A DNA stretch of 64,000 nt from Paulownia fortunei (lineage: Eukaryota > Streptophyta > Magnoliopsida > Lamiales > Paulowniaceae), in the NCBI GenBank assembly GCA_019321725.1, contig CM033111.1, forward strand, positions 3,286,001-3,350,000, in the 5' to 3' direction. Below are positions 60,623-64,000 of the stretch, one piece after another. Positions within the stretch are counted from its first letter, which is position 1, and every line of letters starts with the position of its first letter. A program made the translations under genes and the position numbers. The notes beneath the pieces are model-generated. The model searched no databases and was not told the DNA's origin. It saw only the letters and a list, made by a program, of their open reading frames with translations.

Positions 60623-63193
60623 TTAATCTGTACTTGCATCCAAATCAATTTCCTCCTGGAGCTTGTACTCGATCACAAGTCCAAGATTGTCAACTAGCTT
60701 GTGATACTGAGAACATCCTGAACACTGTTGAATAGAATAGTCAGTTTAAAAAAAATATTACAGCAGCACAGAAAGACAAAAAAAAGAATAACTCAAAATA
60801 TGAAAATTAAAATTAGTGCATCGATATTTGAATTCAGAAGGCTCTAAGCATCCAGTAGAAATAGATTATGTCATGATAAATTGAGAAATATCTGACAGTA
60901 AATAATAGAAGATTTAATGTGGACCATGTGGTTAGAAAGCCATTTTGGAATACTGCATGCTCGATATTAGATCATCTCAAATATTTTCTTTTAAGTTCGT
61001 TACAGTCATATAAACTGCATATCCCTTGCTCTCACCCTCATCCACCTAATGGTCTCCTCAAGCAGATAAGTCTTTTGCTGATTATACTCTGTTAGTATAA
61101 TTTTACTGCCTCAATATAAGATCATGAAATCTCTAATCTGAATACCGTATCCCTGAATTCTATATTTGAGATTCTCAGCAAATATTAAGGATGAAAGATC
61201 CGCATGTTCTACTGAGTGGTCAAAGTGAATTGCATATATAGGCATTGGCCAAAATGATGGTGAGGAACACCCTGTCGCTAAATGGCCAAGTGTACATTTG
61301 TTGGAGACACTAGCTAAGAATCATAGGGACACAAAATTGGTAGTCAAAGCTTTATAGAACAGATCACTGACTTCAATTTTCCAGAAATAGGTAACAGCTA
61401 GGATGTCAGATCAGACACAAATGGACATGATTATGAACACAGAAGCAAGACACTATTGGCAGAATAGCAAAACCCGAATAGACTTACCTGTACATAAACT
61501 AGCCCACGTTCATAAGCTAATCTATTTATTAACCTTTGTGATCGTGCACCACAAGCATCACATGTAAAAGTTACTAACAAACTTCTTCTTGGGAGCTTCA
61601 GGTCAATAGCAGCCTCCTGGAAACAAGAATACAAGGAGCACAGCCAAGCACAAATACTTCATTAACATAGTATTATTGAAAAGATAAGCCAATGCATAAG
61701 ATAACTAGTTATGCCAAAACCATCAACAGATGTTTCAAAGCCACTAATGAAGACCTCATGAAAGGAAATTCTAGCAACTAATCCTATTGCGCAATACAGA
61801 ATAAATGAATGCTCCAAAAAAAAGGGTTTCTGTGTGTTATCTACAAAACCTTACCAATCCCTATACTTTGTAGATAAAGAGCATCCCCAAGTTTGTTTTG
61901 TACTCTTAATGAGGGAAAAATCATATGATATCATCAAGTACACAGGATATTAAAAACTTTAATTTACTTTTGGATATTCACATTCAAGATGTCAAGGAAT
62001 ATGACCTAGAAGCAAAAAAGTCTATCATTCCATTACAATTATTCCAACAAAATGGTAATAGAATTGTCTTTCCATGTCGTAACGAAGCATAATGATGAGC
62101 CATTTCAGCTCTCTAGTAACATAAAGTGAAAGACATACATCAATTGCTCACGTAGTTCAGAAAAACCAAAGCCCCCACACCACAAAACTACTAAATCTTC
62201 AGTACCACAAAGCATCGAGTACATTCACATGCTTTCTAAAGAAAAGACCACACTATTTCTGAAAATCTTAAAAATCAATAATTGTTAAAACTTAGACTGC
62301 TGAAGCAATTTTTTTCACCCCATATCATGTTCCCTTCAATGGTTGAGCATCTGCCCAGTTCTCCAGCAAACCTGCAGCTTGAATTTCACCGGCACTAAAA
62401 GCAACTTACAAGAGAATCGCTCATGAAAACGCTTCATTACTGGTAATGTTATGGAACTGACACACAATTAACAAGCCAAACATATTCCAAAGATTAGGCA
62501 AGGCAACACAATCATCATGAATAATATAACAATAACAACCCGGAATATCAAACCAGCATGTACAGGAACTTACTAATATTTCTAATCTGAAAGACAAGCA
62601 AAAACTAATATAAAAAGGAAAATATACCTGTTGGGAATTCTCTGAAAAAGAGGACTGCTCAGTTTCTTTGTATTCTTCATATCTATCTCCCAAACATGAA
62701 ATCCTTGGCACCCTAAAACATTGCTCCAGCGCCTTATTTCTTCGGTAAGAAATCCTCAACCTCCTAGAAAATAGTTGCTCCAATTATCAAAAAGTGCACA
62801 ACAAACTCAATTAAGACCTACCTACTCTACGGAGGATTAAAAAAAAAGGAAAAAAAAAAAATCAATTTTGAACAATAAAAAGACTCGACTTTTTTCCACA
62901 AAAAGATCACTTTGGATTAAAAAAAGTAAATTAAACATAAAACCAAGATGAAAAACAAACGCAGATGAATCTAGAGACGTGAAAATGTACAATACCAAGT
63001 ACTAACTACTATGAATGTTAATGATATATTACCTGGGGAGTGTAAAGGCTTCACAACTGGGACCAAAATTAGGTCTGAAGAACTGGGAAGAGGAAAGAGA
63101 AGAAATGGGGGCTTTGATTTTGATGAGGGTATTGGGCGTAGAGCATAGAGAATAATCAAAGCCAGGAATTTTGCAGCTGTTAATGGCAGCCAT
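60623..63193 (-). CDS. DNL-type (Zim17-like) zinc-finger protein, probably plastidial
   Basis: Four exons on the minus strand: 63193-63033, 62763-62628, 61616-61488 and 60724-60623, giving 175 aa. The C-terminal half is a DNL/Zim17 zinc finger. Its ligands are Cys118 and Cys121 (FTCDACGA) and Cys143 and Cys146 (CSGCSQYH), joined by RLINRLAYERGLVYVQ and followed by KLVDNLGLVIEY with the DNL signature. Proteins of this family are Hsp70 escort proteins that keep mitochondrial or plastid Hsp70 soluble and active. The first 50 or so residues (MAAINSCKI, then Ser/Lys/Pro-rich with few acids) look like a plastid transit peptide, as in the plant chloroplast branch of the family. The start at 63193 is the first ATG in this frame. 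Organelle assignment is an inference. Confidence 0.92.
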
Positions 63194-64000
63194 TTTCAAC
63201 AGTAAAAGAAAATGAACAGAACCAAAGGGCTTTCTTTTTTCTTTAATTTTCCTAAGTTGTTCTTCTTTTTTCCCAGTTTATCCACTGGATTTTTGGATTC
63301 CCGACACAAATTTTTTTTGTAAGTTGCAGTGTTTAATTATTAATGACATCCTCAACTGCTGTCGAATAAAAATAGACTAACGGCGGACGCATAAGTCGCC
63401 AATTTGTAATAACATTTTTTATAAATCTTTTTTATTTTTCAAAAAGAAAATTCACAGATCATTTGTGCAACAAATTTCCAACCAGTTGGAACTTCATCCA
63501 GTAACTTTTACATGTGTATGCTTTTTAGAACTTAGAAGGCAAACCAAAATTCTTCTAAATGGCTAACAAACATAGTAAATTTAACATTTGAGCAAATATA
63601 TTAACAAAGATAAAAAGGTTAAAAAGGTTAGGAAAGTCTTGACATCGCTGCATTTTATTTATTTTTACTTTCTTTTTGGAGCGAATGGATTACAAATATT
63701 ATTATTCTAAAATATCAAATATAAAAAATTAATAATAATAACTACTAATACTTTATAATTAATTACTATTAAAATAAATAACTATTCATACATAGGTTGG
63801 ACTTGAACTTAAATTTTTTTAGAAATGAAAATTTAAAATTTTAGCCTTACAACTAGAACAAAAAAAAAAATTATTTACTTTTAAAATCTTTTGCCCAAAA
63901 ACAGTAAAATAATTGTTGGGTACTAGTGAAATGAATATATAATTTTCCATCCCACTGGCTCCACTAGTACCCAATGGGAAAACACAAAACTCCATAATTT
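63194..64000. other. Promoter side of the DNL gene and AT-rich DNA
   Basis: The first 150 bases are the likely leader and promoter of the DNL gene on the minus strand. Beyond that the DNA is AT-rich with no supported feature to the end of the window. Confidence 0.5.

Overview
The window is nuclear DNA of a flowering plant, most likely a eudicot. Gene exons are separated by spliceosomal introns with plant-type GT/AG borders, intergenic DNA is very AT-rich, and all seven protein genes belong to families with clear plant orthologues. The exact species cannot be told from the sequence. Start codons were chosen as ATG, and exon joins were checked for reading phase across every intron.

Layout, left to right. 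2.0-7.9 kb, plus strand: an HD-domain 5'-deoxynucleotidase (HDDC2 type, 8 exons, 210 aa). 12.2-17.4 kb, plus: a proline-rich extensin-like receptor kinase (PERK, 8 exons, 718 aa). 20.6-21.1 kb, plus: an intronless four-EF-hand calmodulin-like protein of the CML15/16 type (161 aa). 31.2-23.3 kb, minus: a P4-type aminophospholipid ATPase of the ALA9/10 clade (11 exons, 1192 aa), convergent with the CML. 32-49 kb: a 17 kb gene-poor, AT-rich block holding microsatellites, local tandem repeats, a foldback element and old copies of a dispersed repeat. 49.3-57.5 kb, plus: TADA, the plastid tRNA-Arg adenosine deaminase (4 exons, 1310 aa, one GC-AG intron). 59.5-60.4 kb, plus: a lysine-rich classical arabinogalactan protein (2 exons, 248 aa). 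63.2-60.6 kb, minus: a plastid-type DNL/Zim17 zinc-finger protein (4 exons, 175 aa), convergent with the arabinogalactan gene.

The genes are ordinary, independently transcribed housekeeping and signalling genes. They do not form a cluster or pathway. Loose themes are calcium, cell-wall and membrane signalling (PERK, CML, ALA, AGP) and plastid maintenance (TADA, DNL).

I found no undescribed system. The points most worth checking are: a strong upstream ATG that opens a transit-peptide-like frame out of phase with the HD protein; a 68 bp duplication in PERK that copies a 5' splice site; the GC-AG intron of TADA; a dispersed AT-rich repeat family; a three-unit 64-65 bp tandem repeat; and an orphan exon-like island at 19.35 kb.
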